From contig NZ_CP137338.1 of assembly GCF_044923475.1 (NCBI RefSeq), forward strand, positions 496,001 to 560,000: 64,000 nt of DNA. Direction: 5' to 3'. The notes under the pieces are model-generated. The model was not told the origin of the DNA. It searched no databases and saw only the letters and a list, made by a program, of their open reading frames with translations. Positions 30,318-38,499 of this stretch are shown piece after piece (within the stretch, counting starts at the first letter, position 1; every line of letters starts with the position of its first letter). Position numbers and translations under genes: made by a program. The DNA is from JAAURS01 sp044923475. GTDB lineage: Bacteria > Cyanobacteriota > Cyanobacteriia > Thermosynechococcales > Thermosynechococcaceae.

Positions 30318-31499
30318 GTGTCAACTAGACGATCTCTTTATTTGCCTCGTCGCCAGGTTGTCCGAGGGATTTTAGCTGCGACAGCATTTGGCCTTACTTC
30401 TCGATTGGTGGGCTGTAGCGCTTCGTCGGAGTCTGTCTCCGAAGGGGGCGATGGAGGAGATAAGCCCCTCGTGGTGGGATTTATCTACGTGGGTTCCAAG
30501 GATGACTTTGGCTACAATCAGGCTCACGCAGAGGGAGCAGCGGCGATCGCCAAGCTGCCGGGGGTTAAAATTGTGGAACAGGCCAACGTCCCGGAAACGA
30601 CCGAGGTTCAGGAAGCCATGCGCAACATGATCGAGCAAGATGGCGCGACCGTATTGTTTCCCACCTCCTTTGGCTACTTTGACCCTCACATTACGAAAAT
30701 TGCGGCAGAGTTTCCAGAAGTTCAGTTTTTTCACTTCGGTGCCCTTTATCAAGAAGGTAAAACGCCTAAAAATGTCGGCAGTTTCTTTGGGGATGTCGAT
30801 GAAGGTCAGTACGTAGCAGGCCGAGTGGCGGCCCAAACGTCCAAAAAAGGGAAGCTCGGCTTTGTGGCGGCTAAACCCATCACTCCCGTGCTGCGCAACC
30901 TCAACAGCTTCGTTTTGGGAGCGCGCAGCGTGAAACCCGACATCAAAGTCCAGGTTATTTTCACAGGGGACTGGTCGTTGCCTGTTAAGGAGGCAGAAGC
31001 CACCAACAGTCTGGCAGACCAGGGCGTTGACGTCATTAGCATGCACGTCGATAGTCCCAAGGTCGTGATTGAAACCGCTGAAAAACGCGGCATTTACTCC
31101 AGCGGGTTCCATGCGGTGCAGTCTAGCTTGGCCCCTAAGGGCTACCTGACCGGGACAGCCTGGGATTTTCCGAGCGTTTATACTCAATATGTCGAACAGA
31201 TCAAAGCGGGTAAAAAGCTGATGGATGGAGGGATCGCGCACCTCATCCGAGGCGGGCTGAAAGAGAAGTTTGTCAAACTCGCTCCCTACGGTCCCGCTGT
31301 CAGCGATGCGATCGAGAAAGATGCCGATGCCACCCAGGCCAAACTCATCGACAGCAGCCTATACATCTATAAAGGCGAAATTAAGGACAATGCGGGCAAG
31401 GCTGTGATTCCGGCAGGGAAGAACTTGAAAATTACCGATGCTGCCCTCGATAAGATGGATTGGTTGGCAGCGGGCGCTCTTGGCAAGGTAGGAGGATAA
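30318..31499 (+). CDS. BMP-family ABC transporter substrate-binding lipoprotein
   Basis: The 393-residue protein starts with GTG at 30318, 9 bases after AAGGAG. It carries a Tat-like signal (P-R-R-Q-V-V) that ends in a lipobox L-V-G-C, giving a lipid-anchored Cys33. The mature part is a Basic Membrane Protein/PnrA-type periplasmic binding protein: V-V-G-F-I-Y-V-G-S-K-D-D-F-G-Y-N start, V-L-F-P-T-S-F-G-Y hinge and the Y-V-A-G-R-V-A-A block. Known members bind nucleosides or related heterocycles. It heads an eight-gene operon with two permeases, an ATPase and amide hydrolases, so the ligand may be a purine-breakdown product or another nitrogen-rich amide. Confidence 0.9.
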   Translation: MSTRRSLYLPRRQVVRGILAATAFGLTSRLVGCSASSESVSEGGDGGDKPLVVGFIYVGSKDDFGYNQAHAEGAAAIAKLPGVKIVEQANVPETTEVQEAMRNMIEQDGATVLFPTSFGYFDPHITKIAAEFPEVQFFHFGALYQEGKTPKNVGSFFGDVDEGQYVAGRVAAQTSKKGKLGFVAAKPITPVLRNLNSFVLGARSVKPDIKVQVIFTGDWSLPVKEAEATNSLADQGVDVISMHVDSPKVVIETAEKRGIYSSGFHAVQSSLAPKGYLTGTAWDFPSVYTQYVEQIKAGKKLMDGGIAHLIRGGLKEKFVKLAPYGPAVSDAIEKDADATQAKLIDSSLYIYKGEIKDNAGKAVIPAGKNLKITDAALDKMDWLAAGALGKVGG

Positions 31500-31505
31500 T
31501 CCGCA

Positions 31506-32606
31506 ATGCAAACACGCCGCCAACCTCAGCACTGGGGTAAAACCCTCGAATCGATTTGTTTGCCCGTCGCGGCCATTTTGTTCTCGCTTTTTTTATTCGG
31601 CCTGTTCTGTGCGGCGGTGGGTTCTAACCCGTTTGCAGTGTATGCCTCCATTCACAAGGCTGCGTTTGGCAATTGGCGCTCTTTCCAGAACACTTTGATT
31701 CGCGCCGCACCGCTGATGCTGACGGCGCTCTGTACTGCCTTGCCCGCCCGTTTGGGACTGGTGATTATTGGTAATGAAGGCGCGCTGGTGATGGGCGGCA
31801 TTGGCGCAATTCTGGTCGGATTGGGTCTAGGGAGCAACGCACCACCGCTCGTCGTCCAAATTGTAATGGCTTTAGCGGGGTTGCTGTTTGGGGGATTGTG
31901 GATTGGCGCGGTGGGCGCGCTGAGGCACTATCGGGGCGTAAACGAAACCATCAGCAGTTTGTTGATGAATTATATTGCGATCGCCCTGCTCAATCACCTG
32001 GTCAACGGGCCGATGAAAGATCCCGCTTCTCTCAACAAGCCCTCCAGCTTTCCCATTCCCGACGCCGCCATGCTGGGCGTTTTGCCGGGAACGCGCATCC
32101 ATTACGGCTTGATCTACGGCATCGTTGCCTGCGCGATCGCCTACATCTTAATTCAGCGCACCACCTTCGGGTTTGCGGCGCGGACGGCGGGGGGCAACAT
32201 TCGCGCGGCTCGGATTGCGGGGCTGCCCGTAGGCCAGCTGACGATGGCCATTTGCTTTTTGGCGGGATCTTGCGCGGGGCTGGCTGGCATGGTGGAGGTC
32301 GCAGCGGTGCACGGTCGCGCCAACGAGTCTCTGAATGCAAACTACGGCTACAGCGGAATTTTGGTTGCTTTTATCGCTCGCTATAACCCTTTGGCGGCCA
32401 CTGTGGTAGCGGTTTTGCTGGGGGGCATTCTCGCCAGCGGCGGCATTTTGCAGCGGGTGCACGACCTGCCGGATGCGACGGTTTTGGTTTTTCAAGGGCT
32501 GGTCTTTTTGGTGGTCATGTACAGCGAGTCCCTCTACGGACGTTTGGCAATTTTCAAAGAGCGGTCTGAAGTCAAATCCACTCGTCAGCCTGCGGCTGTC
32601 GTCTAA
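31506..32606 (+). CDS. ABC transporter permease (BMP/nucleoside type), first subunit
   Basis: A 366-residue integral membrane protein of the BPD_transp_2 family, like YufP/NupP. It has an N-terminal TM, a stretch of eight or more hydrophobic segments and the conserved cytoplasmic motif G-G-N-I-R-A-A-R-I-A-G-L-P-V (about residue 230), which contacts the ATPase. The R-G-V-N-E-T-I-S-S-L-L-M-N-Y-I-A segment is typical of the first permease of BMP transporters. It begins 6 bases after the binding protein stop and uses AGGAGG at the end of that gene as ribosome site. Confidence 0.9.
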   Translation: MQTRRQPQHWGKTLESICLPVAAILFSLFLFGLFCAAVGSNPFAVYASIHKAAFGNWRSFQNTLIRAAPLMLTALCTALPARLGLVIIGNEGALVMGGIGAILVGLGLGSNAPPLVVQIVMALAGLLFGGLWIGAVGALRHYRGVNETISSLLMNYIAIALLNHLVNGPMKDPASLNKPSSFPIPDAAMLGVLPGTRIHYGLIYGIVACAIAYILIQRTTFGFAARTAGGNIRAARIAGLPVGQLTMAICFLAGSCAGLAGMVEVAAVHGRANESLNANYGYSGILVAFIARYNPLAATVVAVLLGGILASGGILQRVHDLPDATVLVFQGLVFLVVMYSESLYGRLAIFKERSEVKSTRQPAAVV

Positions 32607-32639
32607 ATCTATTGTTTACTTTTGGATGGAGCGCATTCG

Positions 32640-33566
32640 ATGGCAGCAGAAAATGTGGGTTGGTGGGGCGTTCCGCTGGCGATCGCCGCTGGCACGATGC
32701 GAGGCGGCACGCCCTTTCTCTTCGTCAGTTTGGGCGAGTGCCTCACGGAAAAAAGCGGCAAGATTAACTTGGGCTTGGAGGGGACGCTCCTCACCGGAGC
32801 CATGAGTGCCTATGCCATTTCTTACCTGACGGGTTCTCCGTGGTTGGGCGTGTTGATGGCAGGGGTGGCGGGGATGGCCTTGGGGTTCGTTCACGCTTGG
32901 CTGACGCAGCAGCCGAAGGTAAACGATGTGGCAGTCGGCATCGCGATGATTATTTTCGGCAGCGGTATTGCCTTCTTTTTAGGGAAGCCGTTCATCCAGC
33001 CCTCGGCTCCGCAACTGCCCACCTTCGATCTCGGCAGCTGGAGCAGTATTTCATCGCTTCAAGAAGCGTTGAGAATCAGCCCGCTGTTTTTGCTTGGGGT
33101 GGCCTTGGCGCCGATCATGACCTGGTTTTTCAAGTCCACCCGCTGGGGTTTGTTTATTCGAGCGGTGGGCGACAGTCCCGATGCGGCCTTGGCAATGGGG
33201 GTTTCCATTAAAAAGGTCCGGATGCTGTCGATTATTGCGGGGAGCTTTTTGGCGGGAATTGGCGGTGCGTCGCTGTCGCTGTACTATCCCGGCATTTGGA
33301 GCGAGCGCATTTCGACGGGGCAGGGGTTAATGGCGGTGGCGCTGGTTATTTTTGCCCGCTGGCAGCCGATGCAGTGTTTGTACGCGTCTCTGCTGTTTGG
33401 CGGGGCGCAGGCGATCGGCCCTGCCCTTCAGTCGGTGGGGATTACCGAGGGCTACTATTTGTTCAATGCGGCCCCTTACATCCTGACGTTGGGGATTATG
33501 ATTTTGACTTGTTCTCCGACGCGGACGATTTCCGGCGCGCCGGGAGCGTTGGGATCGACGAGCTAG
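32640..33566 (+). CDS. ABC transporter permease (BMP/nucleoside type), second subunit
   Basis: About 308 residues, YufQ/NupQ-like. The early motif T-P-(F/L)-x-F-x-x-L-G-E-x-x-x-E-(K/R)-S-G-x-x-N-L-G-L-E-G is the family hallmark. Multiple TM segments follow, with the coupling motif A-V-G-D-S-P-D-A-A-L-A-M-G-V. An upstream ATG at 32622 would add six residues. I favour 32640 because TGGAG lies about 11 bases upstream and the extra residues are not conserved-looking. It lies 33 bases after the first permease. Together the two form the heterodimeric channel of the importer. Confidence 0.88.
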   Translation: MAAENVGWWGVPLAIAAGTMRGGTPFLFVSLGECLTEKSGKINLGLEGTLLTGAMSAYAISYLTGSPWLGVLMAGVAGMALGFVHAWLTQQPKVNDVAVGIAMIIFGSGIAFFLGKPFIQPSAPQLPTFDLGSWSSISSLQEALRISPLFLLGVALAPIMTWFFKSTRWGLFIRAVGDSPDAALAMGVSIKKVRMLSIIAGSFLAGIGGASLSLYYPGIWSERISTGQGLMAVALVIFARWQPMQCLYASLLFGGAQAIGPALQSVGITEGYYLFNAAPYILTLGIMILTCSPTRTISGAPGALGSTS

Positions 33567-33621
33567 CTCGGCTTTTGGCGGCAGAGGGCGCGCGTCGGCG
33601 CGCCCCTACGAGGGGATTGGA

Positions 33622-34029
33622 ATGGATATTGTGGATCTTGCGGTGAATGGGACGTTGATGCGGGGGTTGGTGCTGAATCCCAATTTGATTGGGGTTGGCG
33701 CGATTTTTGTGCGAGAAGCTTTCACCGAGCCTGTTTATCGACTGTGGTCGATTGGGGACATTCATCCGGCGATGGTGCGGGTGCGAGACGGAGGCGCGGC
33801 GATCGCCGTTGAGGTCTGGCAAGTTCCATCGGCGGGATTGGGAATGCTGCTGTGGCAGGAGCCGCCGGGGTTGAGCGTCGGGAAGGTGCGTTTGGCGGAT
33901 GGCGAAATGGTCTTGGGCGTCCTCGGCGAACCCATCCTGTGCGAAAACCAACTTGAAATTACAGAGTGGGGCGGATGGCGCGCTTACATGGCATCCAAAC
34001 ACCCGGTCTTCAGTGTAAAAGGAGTCTAA
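33622..34029 (+). CDS. Stand-alone allophanate-hydrolase C-terminal-like domain protein
   Basis: The 135-residue protein matches the small C-terminal domain of allophanate hydrolase (AtzF/DUR1,2-type), a gamma-glutamylcyclotransferase-like fold. The opening L-A-V-N-G-T-L-M-R-G-L, the F-V-R-E-A-F-T-E-P-V-Y-R-L-W-S-I segment, V-E-V-W-Q-V-P and E-P-P-G-L-S-V-G-K-V all fit. So do G-V-L-G-E-P and the final I-T-E-W-G-G-W-R-A-Y. The amidase domain that hydrolyses allophanate is absent, and no amidase gene is in the window. The gene lies between transporter permeases and the biuret-hydrolase-like enzyme (2 bases away). It may process or bind the product of that enzyme. The function as a separate protein is unknown to me. 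Confidence 0.75.
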   Translation: MDIVDLAVNGTLMRGLVLNPNLIGVGAIFVREAFTEPVYRLWSIGDIHPAMVRVRDGGAAIAVEVWQVPSAGLGMLLWQEPPGLSVGKVRLADGEMVLGVLGEPILCENQLEITEWGGWRAYMASKHPVFSVKGV

Positions 34030-34031
34030 CT

Positions 34032-34751
34032 ATGGATCGCTTTGTCCGCTCGGAGCCTTATCCCTATCCCTACAATGGCGAGCTGCGCCCCGACAATACG
34101 GCCCTCATTATCATCGACATGCAGACGGACTTCTGCGGGATTGGGGGCTACGTAGACCGCATGGGTTACGATCTGTCCCTCACTCGCGCGCCCATCGAAC
34201 CCATCAAAAAAGTGTTAGCGGCCCTGCGCGATCGCGGGTTCTACATCATTCACACCCGCGAAGGCCATCGACCGGATCTGGCGGATTTGCCGCTGAATAA
34301 GAGATGGCGATCGCAGCAAATTGGTGCGGGCATTGGCGACCCCGGTCCCTGCGGCAAAATTCTGGTGCGCGGCGAACCGGGATGGGACATCATTCCAGAA
34401 CTGGCTCCCCTGCCTGGGGAACCCATTATCGACAAACCCGGCAAAGGTTCCTTCTACGCGACGGATCTCGACCTGCTCCTGCGGTTGAAAGGCATCCAAA
34501 ATATTGTTTTGACGGGCATCACCACCGATGTCTGCGTCCACACCACCATGCGCGACGCCAACGATCGCGGTTACGAATGCCTGATGCTGTCGGACTGCAC
34601 GGGCGCGACGGACTATGGCAACCACCTCGCCGCCCTCAAAATGATTCAAATGCAGGGAGGCGTATTTGGCGCGGTAGCCGATTCCGATGCGTTGCTTGCC
34701 GCCATTCAAGATATCCCGTCCGTATCGAAAATTCCGCAACCCGTTTTATAA
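34032..34751 (+). CDS. Cysteine hydrolase, biuret-amidohydrolase-like (isochorismatase fold)
   Basis: A 239-residue isochorismatase-like hydrolase. The catalytic triad appears as Asp29 (I-I-I-D-M-Q-T-D-F), Lys135 (the K of D-K-P-G-K-G-S-F) and nucleophile Cys168 (T-T-D-V-C-V). From memory the sequence is very close to Rhizobium biuret hydrolase BiuH (for example Y-P-Y-N-G-x-L-R-P-D-N-T-A-L near the start and H-T-R-E-G-H-R-P-D-L-A-D-L-P). That enzyme turns biuret into allophanate. The frame extends upstream to 33966, but ATG 34032 has GGAG 7 bases before it. Substrate in this organism could be biuret, a ureide or another amide. The neighbouring allophanate-hydrolase-like domain supports a carbamoyl compound. 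Confidence 0.85.
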   Translation: MDRFVRSEPYPYPYNGELRPDNTALIIIDMQTDFCGIGGYVDRMGYDLSLTRAPIEPIKKVLAALRDRGFYIIHTREGHRPDLADLPLNKRWRSQQIGAGIGDPGPCGKILVRGEPGWDIIPELAPLPGEPIIDKPGKGSFYATDLDLLLRLKGIQNIVLTGITTDVCVHTTMRDANDRGYECLMLSDCTGATDYGNHLAALKMIQMQGGVFGAVADSDALLAAIQDIPSVSKIPQPVL

Positions 34752-34809
34752 CCCGCTCTCATCGACCCATCCATATCCAATCCCCAGAACCGCAATTTGG
34801 ATGTAACCC

Positions 34810-36357
34810 ATGACGACCGCTACCATCAATACCCAAATGGAAATTACGCAACCGCCAGACCTTGAAGTCATTAATATGACCAAACGGTTTGGAAGCCTGA
34901 CCGCTCTAGATAACGTTTCCATGCACCTCAAGCCCGGCACCTTCCACGCTCTATTGGGAGAAAACGGAGCGGGCAAAAGCACCCTCGTGAAATGCATCAT
35001 GGGGTTTTATACTCCCGATCGTGGAGATGTGCTGATCGACCGACATTCCCGCACGATTGCCAGCCCCCGCGATGCCCACACCTACGGTATTGGGATGGTG
35101 TACCAGCACTTCACGTCCGTCCCCGCCATGACCGTAGCCGAGAATCTGGTGCTGTCTCGATTTGAAAATACCAATCTAATTAACTGGAAGCAAGAGTACG
35201 AAAACCTCAATGCCTTTATGGCTCAGGCTCCTTTTAAGGTGCCCTTGGATATGCCCGTCGCCCAACTGGCAGCGGGGCAAAAGCAAAAGCTGGAAATCCT
35301 CAAACAGATTTACCTGAAGGTGCGGATTTTGATTCTGGACGAACCCACCTCCGTCCTCACGCCCCAGGAGGCCGATGAGGTCCTGGGGTTGCTGCGAGAA
35401 GCCGTGACTGCCAAACACCTCAGCGTCTTGATCATCAGCCATAAGTTCCGGGAAGTAACCGCCTTTTGCGACGAGATTACGGTGCTGCGCAAGGGGGCCT
35501 TTGCCGGATGCGGTGCGGTTAAGAACCTGTCCATTGCCGATATGTCCGAGATGATGATGGGCGAGCGCCGCGAACCCAAGCAGGTGGAGAAGGTGGTGCA
35601 TCCCGAACCCAAGGTGGTTCTAGAGGTCAAAGACCTCCGCGCTGAGAAAGACAATGGCGTGGAGGCGCTGGCGGGTATCAACCTTCAGGTGCCCAGCGGC
35701 TCCATTATTGGCATTGCAGGCATTTCGGGCAACGGCCAGCGGGAGCTGGTGGAAGTTTTGGCCGGACAGCGCCCTGCGACGGGCGGGCAGGTTCTGGTGA
35801 ATGGAGAACCCTACAGCGCCACCCGCGCCGAAATGTATCGCCATAAAGTCTTTACGCTGCCGGAAGAGCCCCTTCGCAACGCTTGCGTGGCCCACATGAG
35901 CGTTGCCGAAAACCTGGCGCTCCGCACGTTCGACCGTCCTCCCCAAGCCAAGGGCGGTATTTTTCTGATCCTGAAGGCCATTCGGGAGATGGCGTCGGGA
36001 TTGATTGCCACGTTCAAAATCAAGACGCCTTCGCCGGAAACCCCCGTGGGTAATTTATCCGGGGGCAACGTCCAGCGCACGGTGCTGGCGCGGGAGCTGT
36101 CTTCCGATCTCATTCAGCTTTTAATTGCGGCCAATCCCTGTTTTGGCCTCGATTTTGCAGCGGTGGAGTACATCCACGGTCAGATTGTGGAGGCCCGCAA
36201 CCGAGGCGTGGCCGTGCTGTTGGTCAGCGAAGATCTCGACGAGCTGCTCAAGCTCTCGGATCGGATTTTGGTAATCAGCGAAGGGAAATTCTCCTACGAA
36301 AGCGCGATCGCCGATGCGGATTTTGCCACCATTGGTCGCAGCATGGCGGGTCACTGA
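34810..36357 (+). CDS. ABC transporter ATP-binding protein with two nucleotide-binding domains
   Basis: A 515-residue fused ATPase of the RbsA/NupO type that drives the BMP-type importer. The first domain has a normal Walker A (G-E-N-G-A-G-K-S-T, about residue 52) and Walker B (I-L-I-L-D-E-P-T-S). Its signature region is unusual (L-A-A-G-Q-K-Q-K-L-E-I). The second has the degenerate Walker A G-I-S-G-N-G-Q-R-E-L, a clear L-S-G-G-N-V-Q-R signature and a non-canonical Walker B region (A-N-P-C-F-G-L-D). One intact and one degenerate site is normal in this family. It sits within the operon, and its stop overlaps the cupin start by one base (TGATG). Confidence 0.92.
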   Translation: MTTATINTQMEITQPPDLEVINMTKRFGSLTALDNVSMHLKPGTFHALLGENGAGKSTLVKCIMGFYTPDRGDVLIDRHSRTIASPRDAHTYGIGMVYQHFTSVPAMTVAENLVLSRFENTNLINWKQEYENLNAFMAQAPFKVPLDMPVAQLAAGQKQKLEILKQIYLKVRILILDEPTSVLTPQEADEVLGLLREAVTAKHLSVLIISHKFREVTAFCDEITVLRKGAFAGCGAVKNLSIADMSEMMMGERREPKQVEKVVHPEPKVVLEVKDLRAEKDNGVEALAGINLQVPSGSIIGIAGISGNGQRELVEVLAGQRPATGGQVLVNGEPYSATRAEMYRHKVFTLPEEPLRNACVAHMSVAENLALRTFDRPPQAKGGIFLILKAIREMASGLIATFKIKTPSPETPVGNLSGGNVQRTVLARELSSDLIQLLIAANPCFGLDFAAVEYIHGQIVEARNRGVAVLLVSEDLDELLKLSDRILVISEGKFSYESAIADADFATIGRSMAGH

Positions 36358-36707
36358 TGGAAAAATCCCTGGTCCTCAGGAATTTGCTCGAACTGGGCGA
36401 TCGCCCGGAGCAGCTCCCTTGGCAACCCTTCCGCGATGGAGTCGAGATCTATCGCCTGTATAGTGACGGCGATGGAGGCGCTTCTGCCGCGCTGTTGCGC
36501 TACCAACCGGGCGCCAGCGTCCCCCATCACAGCCATCCCGGATTCGAGCATATTTTTGTCTTGTCCGGCTCCCAGAGCGATTGCAACGGCACCTACGAAG
36601 CCGGAACCCTCGCGATCAACCCACCCCAAAGCAGCCACAGCGTCGCCAGCGCTTCGGGTTGCATCGTCCTTGTTATTTGGGAGAAACCTGCCGAGCTATG
36701 GTCTTAA
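36357..36707 (+). CDS. Small cupin protein (ChrR-type cupin fold)
   Basis: A 116-residue single cupin. The first metal motif is seen as P-G-A-S-V-P-H-H-S-H-P-G-F-E-H-I-F-V-L-S-G (about residues 51-71, three His and one Glu). The second part Y-E-A-G-T-L-A-I-N-P-P-Q-S-S-H-S provides the last His. A metal-dependent reaction or ligand sensing is possible. Position inside the operon, overlapping the ATPase by one base and the next hydrolase by ten, shows tight translational coupling. Small cupins of this type often accompany ureide or acyl-amide catabolic enzymes, but the specific role here is unknown. Confidence 0.8.
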   Translation: MEKSLVLRNLLELGDRPEQLPWQPFRDGVEIYRLYSDGDGGASAALLRYQPGASVPHHSHPGFEHIFVLSGSQSDCNGTYEAGTLAINPPQSSHSVASASGCIVLVIWEKPAELWS

Positions 36708-37384
36708 TTCCCGCCCAGCCCTACGACTACGAACTGCCCGCTCCCGGTTGCTTGGCCCTCATCATCATCGACATGCAGCGCGATTTCATGGAACCGGGAG
36801 GCTTTGGCGACGCTCTCGGCAATAATGTCGGGTTGCTTCAGGCGATCGTGCCCACTCTCAAGCAGCTTTTAGAGGCCTTTCGCGCCAACGGACTGCCCGT
36901 TTTCCATACCATCGAGTGCCATCGCCCCGATCTCTCTGACTGCCCGCCCTCCAAGCTGCATCGCGGCGGCGAAGGATTGAAAATTGGCGATCGCGGTCCC
37001 ATGGGACGCATCCTCGTTGTCGGCGAACCCGGCAATGCCATCATTCCAGAACTGGCCCCCCTGCCCGGCGAAACCGTGATTGAGAAACCGGGCAAGGGTG
37101 CCTTTTGTCGCACGAACTTAGAGGCGATGCTCCGCGAAAAAGGCATCACCCACTTGCTGATTACGGGCGTCACCACAGAAGTCTGTGTCCAAACCACCAT
37201 GCGCGAAGCCAACGATCGCGGGTTTGAGTGCTTGATGGTGGAAGACGCCACAGAAAGCTATTTCCCCGAATTCAAGCAGGCGACTCTGGAGATGGTTCGC
37301 GCTCAGGGCGGAATTGTGGGCTGGACTGCCCCTGCCGCGAATATCGTGGCAAAGTTAACCCAGGCGAGCACTAATCTGAATTGA
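36698..37384 (+). CDS. Second cysteine hydrolase (isochorismatase fold)
   Basis: A 228-residue paralogue of the biuret-hydrolase-like enzyme at 34032. It has the same layout: Asp25 in I-I-I-D-M-Q-R-D-F, Lys in E-K-P-G-K-G-A-F, and the nucleophile Cys in T-T-E-V-C-V-Q-T-T. It also keeps the H-R-P-D-L and M-G-R-I-L-V-V-G-E-P-G segments. The substrate-contacting N-terminal region differs from its paralogue (A-P-G-C-L-A-L, M-E-P-G-G-F-G-D), so it probably acts on a second compound of the same pathway. I chose ATG 36698, since the upstream part of the frame lies within the cupin gene. The last 14 bases overlap the convergent DUF2808 gene. Confidence 0.85.
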   Translation: MVLIPAQPYDYELPAPGCLALIIIDMQRDFMEPGGFGDALGNNVGLLQAIVPTLKQLLEAFRANGLPVFHTIECHRPDLSDCPPSKLHRGGEGLKIGDRGPMGRILVVGEPGNAIIPELAPLPGETVIEKPGKGAFCRTNLEAMLREKGITHLLITGVTTEVCVQTTMREANDRGFECLMVEDATESYFPEFKQATLEMVRAQGGIVGWTAPAANIVAKLTQASTNLN

Positions 37385-37949
37385 ACGTAACGCGGCCAGT
37401 GCCTATATAGTGGCCAGTCGTGCTTTCTCCCACTGGATAGACCGTCACCCCAAATTGGTAAATGCCGCCACTTGTGGGATTCCGCTCGGCTTCCACCGCA
37501 ACGGTAAAGGTTGTCCCCGGTACGACGGGCTGGGCAAAGGCGAGGGTGAGCGCTCCCGTCTCATCTTCGGGTCCGCCAATGGCAGAGAGCGGTATGGCTT
37601 CGCTATTGCGAGTCACCCGCGGACCGATGACGACTTTACTTTCGTTCGCCTCAAGGTCGATGATGCGATCGCCCCCTGGAATTTGACTGATGCGAATGGC
37701 TTCTATGGACTTGCCGTAGCTAGCGGGCACGGCGATGGTGAAATAGAAGGTGCCCATCCCTGCTGGTTCCAAGTGCAGGGCAGAAACCTTGAGCAAACGC
37801 GGTGCTTCTACCTTTGTAACGCTGTAATTACTCATCTCAGCCGCTGCGGGCGCGTTGGGTAAAGCAGCAAACAAGACTCCTCCTCCCAACAAAACCACCC
37901 CAAAACCAAGTCCAGAAGCGATCGAAATGGCACGCTGTTGTATGGACAT
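37371..37949 (-). CDS. DUF2808 family secreted protein
   Basis: A protein of about 192 residues with an N-terminal signal (G-L-G-F-G-V-V-L-L-G-G-G-V-L, cleavage around A-P-A-A-A-E). The conserved core follows: P-R-L, T-F-Y-F-T-I-A-V-P, A-I-R-I-S-Q, G-P-R-V-T-R, the P-V-V-P-G-T-T-F-T-V stretch, then G-G-I-Y-Q-F-G-V-T-V-Y-P-V-G-E and a final G-T-G-R-V-T-F. This fits the cyanobacterial DUF2808 family of unknown function. The preferred start is at 37949; ATG 37964 would add five residues. The 3' end overlaps that of the convergent cysteine hydrolase. Confidence 0.75.
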   Translation of the reverse strand: MSIQQRAISIASGLGFGVVLLGGGVLFAALPNAPAAAEMSNYSVTKVEAPRLLKVSALHLEPAGMGTFYFTIAVPASYGKSIEAIRISQIPGGDRIIDLEANESKVVIGPRVTRNSEAIPLSAIGGPEDETGALTLAFAQPVVPGTTFTVAVEAERNPTSGGIYQFGVTVYPVGESTTGHYIGTGRVTFNSD

Positions 37950-38499
37950 TTCTACAAACCTCAACTTTTTTATACAAAAGCTCGAACTGACGCCGGGGCA
38001 AAAGCTCGGGCGCGCAGAACCGAAACAGCAATTTGCTGTTTCAGCATCAAACAGTTCTAAAATCTTGGCGCTCGACCCTTACGAGCAGACGGGCGGCACC
38101 GGATACGTCTTCGTCCGCAACAACCTGAGAAGGACTAAACTTCGCATCCCCCCACTATCGAACGGTTCTTAGGTTCTTTTCTATTTTAGTATTTTAGAAT
38201 ACCGAATAGCAGTAAATTTTTGCGAACGACTTAACAACCGATCGCTCGATCTATCTTTAACTCGCCCAAAAGGCATGAATCAAGTTGAGTTGCAAAGCGA
38301 TCGTACCCGCACGTTCTTAAATTTTGCTGAGAAATTCATAAGGGTTTTTGGGGCAAAAAATCAGCTTTCTGGACTTGGATCTTTAGCACCCCATCATCTT
38401 TCAATCCTCATTTCACATGACAATCAATATAATTCTTAGATGAGTTCAACGCGACGTTTGGCGCTGCCAAATTGAGCGGTCAATCAAAGGAGAACGCTC
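37950..38499. other. Spacer between DUF2808 and the SDR gene
   Basis: About 550 bases with no well-supported gene. A plus-strand frame from ATG 37942 to 38172 encodes about 76 residues, but it has no ribosome site, overlaps the DUF2808 start in antisense and resembles nothing I know. The SDR gene has a good ribosome site (AAAGGAG at 38486-38492). Confidence 0.45.

Noticed and set aside
30372..31241. 289-codon minus-strand frame inside the BMP gene
   Set aside because: It is a long shadow of the substrate-binding protein gene. Its residue pattern does not resemble a folded protein.
37855..38172. 105-codon plus-strand frame opposite the DUF2808 start
   Set aside because: Antisense to the signal peptide of a better-supported gene, with no ribosome site. 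The part after ATG 37942 remains only a faint possibility.
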